Below, piece after piece: positions 42,629 through 50,621 of a stretch of DNA of 58,487 nt. The position numbers were made by a program, and so were the translations under genes. Source of the DNA: an uncultured Eubacteriales bacterium (GTDB lineage: Bacteria; Bacillota; Clostridia; Oscillospirales; Oscillospiraceae). The DNA lies in the NCBI GenBank assembly GCA_900546485.1, contig URDK01000005.1, forward strand, positions 1 to 58,487, given 5' to 3'. Within the stretch, counting starts at the first letter, position 1, and every line of letters starts with the position of its first letter. The notes beneath the pieces are model-generated. The model saw nothing but the letters and a program-made list of their open reading frames with translations. It was not told where the DNA came from and made no database searches.

Positions 42629-42641
42629 GAGCCTCAAAAAC

Positions 42642-42675
42642 AACACCCCGCGCGCCGGATGGCGTGCGGGGTGTT
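42642..42675. terminator. Bidirectional terminator, galE / CLC
   Basis: AACACCCCGCGCGCC pairs with GGCGTGCGGGGTGTT (one G-T pair), GGAT tetraloop, followed by TTATTT; AACAAC on the other side gives a U-run for the minus strand. Confidence 0.88.
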
Positions 42676-43932
42676 TTATTTGGCGTGGATGTCGATAAAC
42701 TCGGCGCGGAGCTTGGAGTACATTATCTTCTGGCTGCTGTACAGTCCAGTATAGCCGGAGAGCATGTAGGATATGGCGCAGGCAACGGCGAAGTACACGA
42801 TGCCGCCGGAGCCGAAGAGCTCGACCGCGAGGATTACGGACGCCACGGGGCAGTTCACCGCGCCGCAAAAGAGCGCCACGAGCCCGATCGCCGCCGCGAA
42901 ACCCGCCGGTATGCCCAGCAGCGGACCAAGCACGCAGCCCAGCGTCGCACCGATGAAAAACGTCGGTACCATCTCGCCGCCGCGGAAGCCGCAGCCCAGG
43001 GTCACGGCTGTGAACAGCAGCTTGAGCGCGAAGGCCGCGGGTTTGGCCTCGCCCTCGGTTATCGCCCGCGCTATCACCGCCGTACCCGCGCCGTTATAGT
43101 CCGTCGTGCCGCAGATATAGGTCAGCGCTATTATCGCAAATCCGCCCGCGGCAGCGCGCAGATACGGGTTCTTTATCGTCTTGGCAATGAAATGCTCGCT
43201 CTTGTGCATGACCACGCAGAACACTATGCTCAGCAGCGCACAGGCTATGCCGAGCACGGCTACACGCCAGAGCAGATCCGCCGAGAGCGCCGGCGCCTCT
43301 ATCGCAAACTGCGTGGGCGCAATATCGAAGAGGCGGGTGACACCGAAGGCTGTGAGCGCCGCCGTGAGACAGGGCACAAGGCCGGAGTAGTACACTACGC
43401 CCACGCTGATGACCTCCAGCGCGAAGATGGTCGCGGTCAGCGGCGTGCCGAAAAGCGCCGAAAAGAGCGCGCTCATGCCGCAGAGCGTGGCAAGACGCAT
43501 ATCCTTGTCGTCCAGGCGGAATACCCGCCCCATGCTCCAGCCTATACCTCCGCCTATTTGCAGCGCCGCACCCTCGCGGCCCGCTGAGCCGCCGCAGAGG
43601 TGCGTGAGCACCGTGGAGGCGAAGATGACGGGAACCAGCGCCAGCGGTATCCGCTCGCCGAGGTGTATGGAGTCGATGACCGCGTTCGTGCCCGCGCGCT
43701 CCATGTGCGTGTAGCGGTAGATAAAGGCTATGACGATGCCTGCGGCGGGCAAAAACCATAGCAGCAGCGGAAAGCTCTCGCGCAGGTCGTTGGCCCCGGC
43801 GACGCTGAGGTAGAAGGCCGAGCCGATGAGCCCGCCCACGGCGCCGGTGACCGCGGCAATGACCAGCCATTTTACAAAAGCGCGCAGGAATTTGGCGGCG
43901 GCGCGGAGCCTGCCGGACAATTCTTCGGACAA
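42676..43932 (-). CDS. CLC-family antiporter/channel, CLC-F-like
   Basis: 418 residues from a TTG at 43932 with GGGAGGG 8 bases upstream; no good ATG lies nearby. About 10-12 membrane helices. The selectivity region reads GTNAVIDSIH in place of GSGIP, then THLCGGSAGREGAALQIGG, whose gating Glu is in GREG. This layout resembles CLC-F fluoride/proton antiporters more than chloride channels. GCGFRGGEMVPTFFIGATLG (the GGEMVP motif) is intact. No fluoride riboswitch motif is visible upstream, so the ion is uncertain. Single-gene transcript. Confidence 0.85.
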   Translation of the reverse strand: MSEELSGRLRAAAKFLRAFVKWLVIAAVTGAVGGLIGSAFYLSVAGANDLRESFPLLLWFLPAAGIVIAFIYRYTHMERAGTNAVIDSIHLGERIPLALVPVIFASTVLTHLCGGSAGREGAALQIGGGIGWSMGRVFRLDDKDMRLATLCGMSALFSALFGTPLTATIFALEVISVGVVYYSGLVPCLTAALTAFGVTRLFDIAPTQFAIEAPALSADLLWRVAVLGIACALLSIVFCVVMHKSEHFIAKTIKNPYLRAAAGGFAIIALTYICGTTDYNGAGTAVIARAITEGEAKPAAFALKLLFTAVTLGCGFRGGEMVPTFFIGATLGCVLGPLLGIPAGFAAAIGLVALFCGAVNCPVASVILAVELFGSGGIVYFAVACAISYMLSGYTGLYSSQKIMYSKLRAEFIDIHAK

Positions 43933-43996
43933 GGAGCAGCCCTCCCAAATGCGGATATTCGACAGTATATAATGTCCGCGGCTAAAAATCCAGCGT

Positions 43997-44548
43997 CTAT
44001 TTGCGCGCCTGAGCGCGCACGCGGAGGTAATTTGCGGCAAAGCGCCAGAGCTGCGCCGTGACGTAGGCCGTGAGCGCCGTAAAGAGTGCCAAAGCCAGCC
44101 AGTCATCCCAGCCCGCATACGGGTCCTCAAGTAGTTCCCCGCAGAACAGGGCATAGCCGAGCAGGATGACGAGGCCCGGCAGCAGTCGGGCGATAAACAT
44201 ACGCCTCATCATGTCGAGCCGGGAGGCCGCATCGCTGAAGATGCCCTCATCTCCGCGCAGCTCCGAGGCGGGCTTGCGGAAGTAGGAAAAGCCCGCAAAG
44301 TACTGCACGAACTCCCAGCCGCAGTCCCGGAAGAGCTGAAAATACTCGTCGCTGTGCCTGACCGCGCCGTCCTCGTTATAGTCGAGCTGGTAGACGACGT
44401 CCTCCGGCTCGCAGCTCTCGAAGCAGTAGAAGCAGGGCAGGATATACCGCACGAAGCGCCAGCCCTTTCTGTGCATGGAGCGCAGGTAATCCTGCTCCTT
44501 TTCCCATTCCGGGACGGTGAAGAATCTCAAAGTCAGCTTAGAGCTCAT
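43997..44548 (-). CDS. DUF2812 domain membrane protein
   Basis: 183 residues. Residues 1-110 are the DUF2812 domain (FTVPEWEKEQDYLRSMHRKGW; FESCEPEDVVYQLDY; FRDCGWEFVQYFAGFSYFRK). Two membrane helices follow (ARLLPGLVILLGYALFCG; WLALALFTALTAYVTAQLW). Genes of this family almost always sit next to a PadR regulator, as here; the function is unknown, with a role in membrane stress or antimicrobial response suspected from context. Its ATG overlaps the padR stop by 11 bases. Confidence 0.88.
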   Translation of the reverse strand: MSSKLTLRFFTVPEWEKEQDYLRSMHRKGWRFVRYILPCFYCFESCEPEDVVYQLDYNEDGAVRHSDEYFQLFRDCGWEFVQYFAGFSYFRKPASELRGDEGIFSDAASRLDMMRRMFIARLLPGLVILLGYALFCGELLEDPYAGWDDWLALALFTALTAYVTAQLWRFAANYLRVRAQARK

Positions 44549-44864
44549 CTCCGCAGACCTCCCTCATGTTTCGGTACAATCTCGAAATACGCCGGGTCTC
44601 CAGCTCCAGCACCTGCCGTCCGAGCTCGGTCAGGCGGTAGAGCTTGCGCTTATCCTCCTCCCGGGTGAAGGCGATGAGGCCGTCCTTTTCCATTTTGGAA
44701 AGGCTGCCGTACATCGTGCCGGGGCTCAGACGTATCTCCCCGCCGGTGAGCTGCTCCACGCGCTGGATGATGCCGTAGCCGTGGTTTTCCTCCCCTAGAC
44801 AGAGCAGGATGTAAAAGCCCGTCTCGGTCATCGGCACATAGACCTTTCTGATATGCGCGTCCAC
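44538..44864 (-). CDS. PadR family transcriptional regulator
   Basis: 108 residues from a GTG at 44864 with AAAGGG 8 bases upstream. The winged helix spans most of the protein: VPMTETGFYILLCLGEENHGYGI (split here as VPMTETGFYILLCL and ENHGYGIIQRVEQL), then LSPGTMYGSLSKMEKDGLI and a wing RKLYRLTELG. The C-terminal helix dimerises. PadR proteins repress their own operon; two palindromes built on TGCGAT/CGCAGT overlap its promoter. Forms a two-gene operon with the DUF2812 protein. Confidence 0.9.
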   Translation of the reverse strand: MDAHIRKVYVPMTETGFYILLCLGEENHGYGIIQRVEQLTGGEIRLSPGTMYGSLSKMEKDGLIAFTREEDKRKLYRLTELGRQVLELETRRISRLYRNMREVCGDEL

Positions 44865-44881
44865 CCGTCTCACCCTTTCAC

Positions 44882-44942
44882 TGCGATATATCGCACTACG
44901 ATGTTCCAAGCGCAGTATAGCACTGCGATATACCCCTGTCAA
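44882..44942 (-). promoter_or_regulatory. padR promoter with two palindromic operators
   Basis: Minus-strand TTGACA (44942-44937), 17-base spacer, TATACT (44919-44914). CGCAGT-N5-ACTGCG (44911-44927) covers the -10 and the perfect palindrome TGCGATATATCGCA (44882-44895) lies just downstream of the start. This is a textbook layout for repression by the PadR protein encoded next. Confidence 0.8.
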
Positions 44943-44957
44943 GGTGAAAAATGAGCC

Positions 44958-44986
44958 TTGATTTTTCCCTTTCCAGTGTATATAAT
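44958..44986 (+). promoter_or_regulatory. Promoter of tRNA-Ser
   Basis: TTGATT (44958-44963), 17-base spacer, TATAAT (44981-44986), 12 bases before the tRNA. Confidence 0.85.
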
Positions 44987-44998
44987 AATCGTTACTGT

Positions 44999-45087
44999 GC
45001 AGCGGTATCGAAGTGGTCATAACGGGGCTGACTCGAAATCAGTTTGATGGAGACATCACGTGGGTTCGAATCCCACCCGCTGCGCCA
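44999..45087 (+). tRNA. tRNA-Ser (anticodon CGA)
   Basis: 89 bases with the long variable arm of class II tRNAs. The acceptor GCAGCGG pairs with CCGCTGC; the anticodon stem CTGA/TCAG holds loop CTCGAAA, giving anticodon CGA; T-arm GTGGGTTCGAATCCCAC; discriminator G and encoded CCA. Confidence 0.94.
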
Positions 45088-45088
45088 C

Positions 45089-45126
45089 GTCGGAGCAAGC
45101 GTCATATCGCTTGCTCCGACTTTTTT
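45089..45126 (+). terminator. Terminator of tRNA-Ser
   Basis: Perfect 13-bp stem GTCGGAGCAAGCG/CGCTTGCTCCGAC, 6-base loop, T6. A second stem, CCAAACCGGA/TCCGGTTTGG (45165-45174 and 45190-45199) followed by TTTT, may be a backup terminator. Confidence 0.9.
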
Positions 45127-45255
45127 CAAAAGTCAGTGCGCGCTCATTCTGCTGCTCCTCCTCTCCAAACCGGACCCGCTGCGCCGGGCTCCGGTTTGGT
45201 TTTGAATATGAGCCTGACCGCCTGTATCTGCTCACCCCTTCATTTGTATAGTTGA

Positions 45256-45294
45256 GAACAATATGTTCAAAACGTCAATAGAACGATTCGTTCT
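45256..45294 (+). promoter_or_regulatory. Paired palindromic operators before the XRE gene
   Basis: GAACAATATGTTC (45256-45268) and AGAACGATTCGTTCT (45280-45294) are perfect odd-length palindromes fitting GAACRATNYGTTC, with centres 25 bases apart. A TATACT (-10) follows at 45299-45304. The layout suggests cooperative autorepression by the small XRE protein. Confidence 0.7.
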
Positions 45295-45320
45295 AACCTA
45301 TACTTGCCCTGGTGATGGGA

Positions 45321-45539
45321 ATGGAGCGATATCAACGCATACGCGACCTGCGTGAGGACAGAGATTTGACGCAGGCGCAGGTGGGCAGGGCCATAAACCT
45401 GCCGCAACGGACCTATGCCTACTACGAGAGCGGTCAGCGAATGGTACCGCCGCCCGTCCTCTGCGCCTTGGCAGACTTCTACGGCGTCAGCGTGGACTAT
45501 CTTCTCGGCCGCACAGACCGGCCCGAAATGAACAAATAA
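45321..45539 (+). CDS. Small XRE-type helix-turn-helix regulator
   Basis: 72 residues from ATG 45321, with GGTGA 5 bases upstream; in-frame starts at 45312 and 45315 are possible. Nearly the whole protein is one Cro/C1 helix-turn-helix: LREDRDLTQAQVGRAINLP, RTYAYYESGQRMVPP, LCALADFYGVSVDYLLGR. It should bind the palindromes just upstream and control itself. There is no obvious target gene next to it: the following gene converges from the other strand after a terminator. It may be a remnant of a mobile-element regulator or an orphan stress regulator. Confidence 0.88.
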   Translation: MERYQRIRDLREDRDLTQAQVGRAINLPQRTYAYYESGQRMVPPPVLCALADFYGVSVDYLLGRTDRPEMNK

Positions 45540-45544
45540 GCGAA

Positions 45545-45580
45545 ACCGGCACGGAGCGTCGCTCCGTGCCGGTCTCTTTT
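45545..45580 (+). terminator. Terminator of the XRE gene
   Basis: ACCGGCACGGAGC pairs perfectly with GCTCCGTGCCGGT around a GTC loop, followed by CTCTTTTT. Confidence 0.88.
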
Positions 45581-45683
45581 TGCTCTCAGTTTGTTTATCA
45601 TATGCGTTTTTTGATGCAAAAAATCTATGATTTCAGAGTCTACGTTTATATTGTCAAAAACTTGGCTTGCCATTTGTAGGTAT

Positions 45684-46565
45684 TCACCAGTTTATTCCGT
45701 TCAGGACAAACTGTCGGAAACTGCTCACCGCGGGCGGCGTATAGGAGCGGTCGTCACTGACCATGTAGAAGTTCCTCTCCCACACCGGACTGGCTATCTG
45801 GATGATCTTCACATTCAGCCGCAGCAGCATGTCCATATACGGCACGACGGCGATGCCGAAGCCCCGGGCAACGAAGCCGGCAATGACCTGGTCCTCGTCG
45901 ATCTCATAGGCGATCTTCGGCCGCCCGCCCGCGCGTGAGAAAAGCTCATCCACCACGCCGCGCAGACCAGAGCCCTCCGAAAAGTACACCTGCGGATAGG
46001 GCAGCGTCTCGCCAAGGTCCACGGAGTGCCGGTTTGCCAGCGGGTGGTCGCGCGGGACTATCAGCACCAGGTCCTGCCGCTCCACTGCCACAGCCGTAAA
46101 ACCCAGCTCCGCGGGCGGTTTTGAGGCAAAAACCAGGTCATATTTCCGCTCCGCCAGCCCTTCCAGCAGCTGATTCGTCATCCCCGTCTCAAAGGTGAAG
46201 CGTATCTTCTTCCCGGCGTTCGCCGCCAGAAAGCGCGAGACCACATCCGGGACGTAGTCCACGCCGAGTGTACGCAGAAGGCCCAGACGAATGAGGCCCT
46301 CGCCGCGCGAGACGCGTTTGAGCTCCTCCACGCCCTCGTCCAGCGTTGAGAGCGTCCGCTCCGCGCACTCAAGAAACTGCTCGCCAAAGCGCGTCAGCTC
46401 CGTATTGCGCCCCGTCTTTTCAAAGAGCGGCAGCCCCAGCTCATTCTCCAGCTGGGATATCGCGTGGCTCAGGCTCGGCTGTGTGATGCAGAGCTGCTCC
46501 GCCGCGCGCGTATAGTGCCGCGTATGCGCCAGCTGTACAAAATACCGCAGATGATACAGGTTCAA
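45684..46565 (-). CDS. LysR family transcriptional regulator
   Basis: 293 residues, TTG start at 46565 with AAAGGGGG about 10 bases upstream. The winged helix (YFVQLAHTRHYTRAAEQLCI; TQPSLSHAISQLENELG) occupies residues 8-60, followed by the linker helix and the effector domain. It is divergent from the shikimate dehydrogenase cluster, with a perfect palindrome in the 159-base gap, the usual LysR arrangement. It probably activates that cluster in response to a pathway compound such as shikimate or quinate; this is inference from position. Confidence 0.92.
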   Translation of the reverse strand: MNLYHLRYFVQLAHTRHYTRAAEQLCITQPSLSHAISQLENELGLPLFEKTGRNTELTRFGEQFLECAERTLSTLDEGVEELKRVSRGEGLIRLGLLRTLGVDYVPDVVSRFLAANAGKKIRFTFETGMTNQLLEGLAERKYDLVFASKPPAELGFTAVAVERQDLVLIVPRDHPLANRHSVDLGETLPYPQVYFSEGSGLRGVVDELFSRAGGRPKIAYEIDEDQVIAGFVARGFGIAVVPYMDMLLRLNVKIIQIASPVWERNFYMVSDDRSYTPPAVSSFRQFVLNGINW

Positions 46566-46606
46566 GCCTCCGGCGCCCCCTTTCCTCGGGCCTATTCTAC
46601 CATATT

Positions 46607-46625
46607 CGATAGAAAATATCTATCG
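46607..46625. promoter_or_regulatory. Palindromic LysR-type binding site
   Basis: CGATAGA-AAATA-TCTATCG is a perfect 19-bp dyad between the divergent LysR gene and the shikimate dehydrogenase operon, in an A+T-rich stretch. Confidence 0.75.
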
Positions 46626-46724
46626 TATTTTTAATTTAATTTATTTGTTAATTTTCCGTCAGAATGTTATGCTCGCGACAGAAACAAGGCCGCGAGGCGG
46701 CAGACAAAGAAAGGATGCAGACTC

Positions 46725-47588
46725 ATGAACATTGACGGAAAGACCAAGCTGCTTGGACTCATCGGCACGCCGGTGGAGCACTCCAAGTCCCCCGCGATGT
46801 ACAATTACTGCTTTGAAAAGTACGGACTCAACTGCGCCTACCTCGCCTTTGACGTGGATATGGACCATGTGGCGGACGCCATTGCGGCGCTGCGCACCTT
46901 CAAGGTCCTGGGCTGCAACGTGACGATGCCGCTCAAGAACGCGGTCATCCCCTACCTCGACGAGGTCAGCCCCGCGTCAAGGGCCATCGGCAGCGTCAAC
47001 ACCATTGTAAACAAGGACGGCAAGCTCTGCGGCTACGTCACCGACGGCATGGGCTACACCGGAGAGCTCCGCCGCGGCGGAGTGGACATCGCCGGCAAGA
47101 CCGTCACCCTCCTGGGCGCGGGCGGCGCGGCGAGCGCCATCGCCATCGAGGCCGCGCTCGAGGGCGCGAAGGAGATACGCGTCTTCAACAAGCGCGACGC
47201 CTTCTGGGACAGGGCGCTGGCCAACCTCAAGACCATCGGCGACGCCGCTCCCTCCTGCAAGATAAGCCTCAGCGACCTGGATGACGCCGAGGCCCTGCGC
47301 AAGAGCATCGAGTCCAGCGACATTCTGACCAACGCGACCCGCGTAGGCATGGCTCCTATGGACGACGCCAGCCTCATCACCGACACCAGCATGTTCCGTC
47401 CGGGCCTCATCGTCACCGACGTGGTCTACAACCCCGAGGAGACCAAGCTGCTCCGCGAGGCCAAGGCCGCCGGCTGCACCACCTTCGACGGTCTGGGCAT
47501 GCTCGTGGGCCAGGGCGCGGCAAGCTTCAAGCTCTACACCGGCCTTGAGATGCCGATAGACGAAGTCTGCGACGCCATTTACAGATAA
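46725..47588 (+). CDS. Shikimate dehydrogenase-family protein, copy 1
   Basis: 287 residues. Shikimate-binding start LLGLIGTPVEHSKSPAMYN, catalytic Lys71 in NVTMPLK and Asp107 in VTDGMGY, dinucleotide loop LLGAGGAASAIAIEAAL, then FNKR. The FNKRD after the second strand suggests NAD rather than the NRT motif of NADP-dependent AroE. Such AroE/YdiB/QuiA-type enzymes interconvert shikimate and 3-dehydroshikimate or quinate and 3-dehydroquinate. First gene of a five-gene run that contains no other aromatic biosynthesis gene, so a catabolic role is likelier than AroE. Copy 2 is at 49717. Confidence 0.9.
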   Translation: MNIDGKTKLLGLIGTPVEHSKSPAMYNYCFEKYGLNCAYLAFDVDMDHVADAIAALRTFKVLGCNVTMPLKNAVIPYLDEVSPASRAIGSVNTIVNKDGKLCGYVTDGMGYTGELRRGGVDIAGKTVTLLGAGGAASAIAIEAALEGAKEIRVFNKRDAFWDRALANLKTIGDAAPSCKISLSDLDDAEALRKSIESSDILTNATRVGMAPMDDASLITDTSMFRPGLIVTDVVYNPEETKLLREAKAAGCTTFDGLGMLVGQGAASFKLYTGLEMPIDEVCDAIYR

Positions 47589-47607
47589 GCAGGGGAGGAG
47601 ACGGAAA

Positions 47608-48828
47608 ATGAGCATGAAGAAGTATTACCCCACAGCCTTCGCGCTGTACATGACCTACTTCGTCCTCGGCGTGGCCGGCTCCATCATGGGCCAGTACAAG
47701 CAGGAGCTCGCGGCCCTCTGGGGCAGCAGCCTCCTCGCCGACGGCACCTACGACGTCTCCGGCGTGCTCGCGGTCATCGCCGCTCTGGGCCTCGGCCGCC
47801 TGATCAGCTACCCCTTCGCCGGACCCATCTCCGACCGCTTCGGCCGCCGCGTCCCCGCTCTGGTGGGCTGCGCGCTCTACTTCATCTTCTTCGCCGCGGT
47901 CTGCTACACGCACAATTACGTCCTCGCCTACATACTCGGCATCGTCTCCGGTGCGGCCAACGGCTTCCTCGACGTGAGCATCACTCCGAGCTGCATGGAG
48001 ATATTCAAGGAAAAGGGCACCATCGCGAACATCTTCACCAAGCTCTCCATCTCCATCGCCCAGTTCCTGCTGCCCTTCGCCATCGGCTTCGTCGCCGCGA
48101 GGGCCCTGCCCTTCTCGACCATCTTCCTCTTCTGCGCCGCGCTCATCGCCGTCACCGGCATAGCCCTCATCTTCCTGCCCTTCCCGCCCTATGAGCGCGC
48201 AGTCAAGGTCAAGGGTGAGAAGAAGGAGCGCATGAAGTTCACCCCCAGCGCGATAATCCTCATCATCCTCGGCTTCACCACCTCCGCCACCTTCATGATC
48301 TGGCTCAACTGCTATCAGGAGCTCGCCAAGTCCTACGGCATCTCCGACCCCAGCCTCGTGCAGAGCTTCTACTCCGTCGGCATCGTCCTCGCGCTCTTTG
48401 TGAACGCGGCGCTGCTGGCCAAGGGCCTCAAGCCCAGCAAGATACTTGTCATCTACCCCAGCGTGGCCGTCGTCACCCTCGTCGCCGTGCTGCTCGTGGG
48501 CCAGCCCTGGATCTGCTACCCCGCGGGCTTCCTGATGGGCTTCTTTGCCGCCGGCGGCGTGCTCCAGCTCGTCACCAGCGTGGCCGTCACCATGTTCCCC
48601 AAAAACCGCGCCGTCATGACCAGCATCGTCATGATCTCCTCGTCCATCGCAAACTACGCCGTGCTCTCCATCGCCGGTCTGCTCACCAGCATCGGCGGCG
48701 AGAAGGGCCCCCAGCTCATAATGATATTCAACATCGCCGTCACCGTTATCGGCATCGTGCTTGCCGTCATATTGAACGCGCGCTTCGACAAGGACTTCCA
48801 GAAGCCCGAAGCCGAGACCGCGGCCTGA
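47608..48828 (+). CDS. MFS transporter
   Basis: 406 residues, 12 membrane helices, GGGGAGGAG site. The loop 2-3 motif is GPISDRFGRRVPALVGC (about residues 70-86), typical of the major facilitator superfamily. The cytoplasmic central loop (KVKGEKKERMKF) divides the two halves. Between a shikimate dehydrogenase and a sugar-isomerase-like gene, it is the likely importer of the substrate, such as shikimate or quinate. Starts 20 bases after the first dehydrogenase. Confidence 0.9.
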   Translation: MSMKKYYPTAFALYMTYFVLGVAGSIMGQYKQELAALWGSSLLADGTYDVSGVLAVIAALGLGRLISYPFAGPISDRFGRRVPALVGCALYFIFFAAVCYTHNYVLAYILGIVSGAANGFLDVSITPSCMEIFKEKGTIANIFTKLSISIAQFLLPFAIGFVAARALPFSTIFLFCAALIAVTGIALIFLPFPPYERAVKVKGEKKERMKFTPSAIILIILGFTTSATFMIWLNCYQELAKSYGISDPSLVQSFYSVGIVLALFVNAALLAKGLKPSKILVIYPSVAVVTLVAVLLVGQPWICYPAGFLMGFFAAGGVLQLVTSVAVTMFPKNRAVMTSIVMISSSIANYAVLSIAGLLTSIGGEKGPQLIMIFNIAVTVIGIVLAVILNARFDKDFQKPEAETAA

Positions 48829-48852
48829 AACGATAATAGGGAGGAAACAACA

Positions 48853-49698
48853 ATGTCCAAAAATCATCCGCTGACCATCAGCTCCTGGACCCTGGGCGAC
48901 CAGTGCAAGTTTGAAGAGCGCGTCGCCGCCGCGAAGGCCGCCGGCTTCGAGGGCATCGGCCTGAGGGCCGAGACCTACGTCGACGCTCTGGCCGAGGGCC
49001 TGCACGACGAGGACATCCTCGCCATCCTCAAGAAGTACGACATCGCCGTCACCGAGGTCGAGTACATCACCCTCTGGGCCGAGGACCACCGCAGCTACGA
49101 GCAGATGTACAAGGAGCAGATCTGCTTCCACATGTGCGAGCTCTTCGGCGTGAACCACATAAACTGCGGCCTCATGGAGACCTACTCCGTCGAGCACACC
49201 GCCCAGAAGCTCCGCGAGCTCTGCCAGCGCGCCGGCAAGTACACCATAGGCGTCGAGCCCATGCCGTACAGCGGCATCCCCGATGTCAAGAAGGGCTGGG
49301 CCGTCGTCAAGGGCAGCGGCTGCGAAAACGCCAAGCTCATCCTCGACTCCTGGCACTGGGCCCGCGCGAATCAGCCCTTTGACCTCGAGCTGCTCGCCGA
49401 CATCCCGGCCGAGAAGATAGTCTCCATCCAGCTCAACGACGTGCTGCCCCGCGCCTACGCCAAGGCCATTCTCCGCGACGAGAGCATGCACGACCGCTGC
49501 CCCTCCGGCCAGGGCATCGGCATAACCGCCGACTTCCTCAAGATGATCAAGGACAAGGGTATCTCCCCGAAGGTCGTGGGCGTCGAGGTCATCAACGACG
49601 AGGTCCTCTCCAAGGGCGTAGCCGAGGCCGCAAAGCTCAATTTCGAGACCACTCAGAGCGTGCTCAAGGCCGTCTGGCCCGAGATAGCCGCTGAATAA
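48853..49698 (+). CDS. Xylose-isomerase-like TIM barrel protein, possible 3-dehydroshikimate dehydratase
   Basis: 281 residues, GGGAGGAAAC site. AP-endonuclease-2/sugar phosphate isomerase fold: MSKNHPLTISSWTLGDQ start, metal-site segments GVEPMPYSG (Glu), ILDSWHWARANQ (Asp, His), VSIQLNDVLPRA (Asp) and VVGVEVINDEVL (Glu). The same fold includes 3-dehydroshikimate dehydratases of the AsbF/QuiC kind, which make protocatechuate, as well as sugar epimerases. The position between two shikimate dehydrogenases favours the former; the sequence alone does not decide. Confidence 0.82.
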   Translation: MSKNHPLTISSWTLGDQCKFEERVAAAKAAGFEGIGLRAETYVDALAEGLHDEDILAILKKYDIAVTEVEYITLWAEDHRSYEQMYKEQICFHMCELFGVNHINCGLMETYSVEHTAQKLRELCQRAGKYTIGVEPMPYSGIPDVKKGWAVVKGSGCENAKLILDSWHWARANQPFDLELLADIPAEKIVSIQLNDVLPRAYAKAILRDESMHDRCPSGQGIGITADFLKMIKDKGISPKVVGVEVINDEVLSKGVAEAAKLNFETTQSVLKAVWPEIAAE

Positions 49699-49716
49699 TC
49701 AAAGGAGGAAAATAAG

Positions 49717-50586
49717 ATGAACATAGATGGACACACCAAGATGTACTGCCTGATCGGCAGCCCCGTGGGCCACAGCGGCTCCCCCGCCATGTACAATTAC
49801 AGCTTTGACCGTCTGGGCATCAACAGCGCCTACCTCGCCTACGACGTGCCCCTGGAGAAGACCGGCGAGGCGGTCGCCGCCCTCAAGCTGCTCGGCTGCG
49901 GCGGCTTCAACGTCACCATGCCCTGCAAGACCGAGGTCACCAAGTACCTCGACCGCCTGAGCCCCGCCTGCGAGCTCATCGGCGCGAGCAACTGCGTAGT
50001 CGTGGAGGCCGACGGCACCCTCACCGGCCACAACACCGACGGCCTGGGCTTTGTCGCCAACCTCCGTGTCCACGGCGTGGACGTGAAGGGCAAAAAGATG
50101 GTCATCCTCGGCGCGGGCGGCGCGGGCACCGCAGTCACCATGCAGTCCGCCGTCGACGGCGCGAGCGAGATACACATCTTCAACCGCAAGGGCTACACCT
50201 TCTACCCCAACGCCGAGCTCACCGTGAAGAAGATAACCGAGCGCATCCCGACCTGCAAGGCCAGCGTCACCGACCTCGCGGACAAGGAGGCCCTCGCCGA
50301 GGCCGTAAAGAACTGCGACATTCTCGTCAACGCCACCAAGGTCGGCATGGCTCCCCTGGACAAGGAGACCCTCATCGACAAGAGCCTCTTCCGCTCCGAC
50401 CTCGTTGTCGCCGACACCGTGTATAACCCCAAGGAGACCCGCATGATACTCGAGGCCAAAGAGGCCGGCGTCAAGGCAGCCATCGGCGGCATAGGCATGC
50501 TACTGCGCCAGGGTGTGGAGGGCTTCCGCCTCTACACCGGCCAGGAGATGCCCGCCGACGAGGTTATGGATAAGTTCTTCGCCTGA
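49717..50586 (+). CDS. Shikimate dehydrogenase-family protein, copy 2
   Basis: 289 residues, AGGAGG site. It has the same layout as copy 1: CLIGSPVGHSGSPAMYNYSF, Lys71 in NVTMPCK, Asp108 in GHNTDGLGF, the loop ILGAGGAGTAVTMQSAV and FNRKG. The HNTDG form is closer to classic AroE/YdiB than copy 1's VTDGMG, so the two may prefer different substrates, for example shikimate and quinate. It is 18 bases after the TIM-barrel gene and 35 before the oxidoreductase. Confidence 0.9.
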   Translation: MNIDGHTKMYCLIGSPVGHSGSPAMYNYSFDRLGINSAYLAYDVPLEKTGEAVAALKLLGCGGFNVTMPCKTEVTKYLDRLSPACELIGASNCVVVEADGTLTGHNTDGLGFVANLRVHGVDVKGKKMVILGAGGAGTAVTMQSAVDGASEIHIFNRKGYTFYPNAELTVKKITERIPTCKASVTDLADKEALAEAVKNCDILVNATKVGMAPLDKETLIDKSLFRSDLVVADTVYNPKETRMILEAKEAGVKAAIGGIGMLLRQGVEGFRLYTGQEMPADEVMDKFFA

Positions 50587-50621
50587 GAGAGACATATAAA
50601 TTCTGAGAGGAGAGAGACGCT

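Noticed and set aside
43933..44000. Fluoride riboswitch upstream of the CLC gene
   Set aside because: None of the conserved fluoride-motif blocks are present in the short leader.
45256..45294. LexA (SOS) boxes before the XRE gene
   Set aside because: The LexA box has GAAC and GTTC separated by 4 bases; here they are separated by 5 in both copies.
47527..49491. Long antisense open frame over the MFS and TIM-barrel genes
   Set aside because: Same reason: a shadow frame with no recognisable domain, opposite two well-supported genes.
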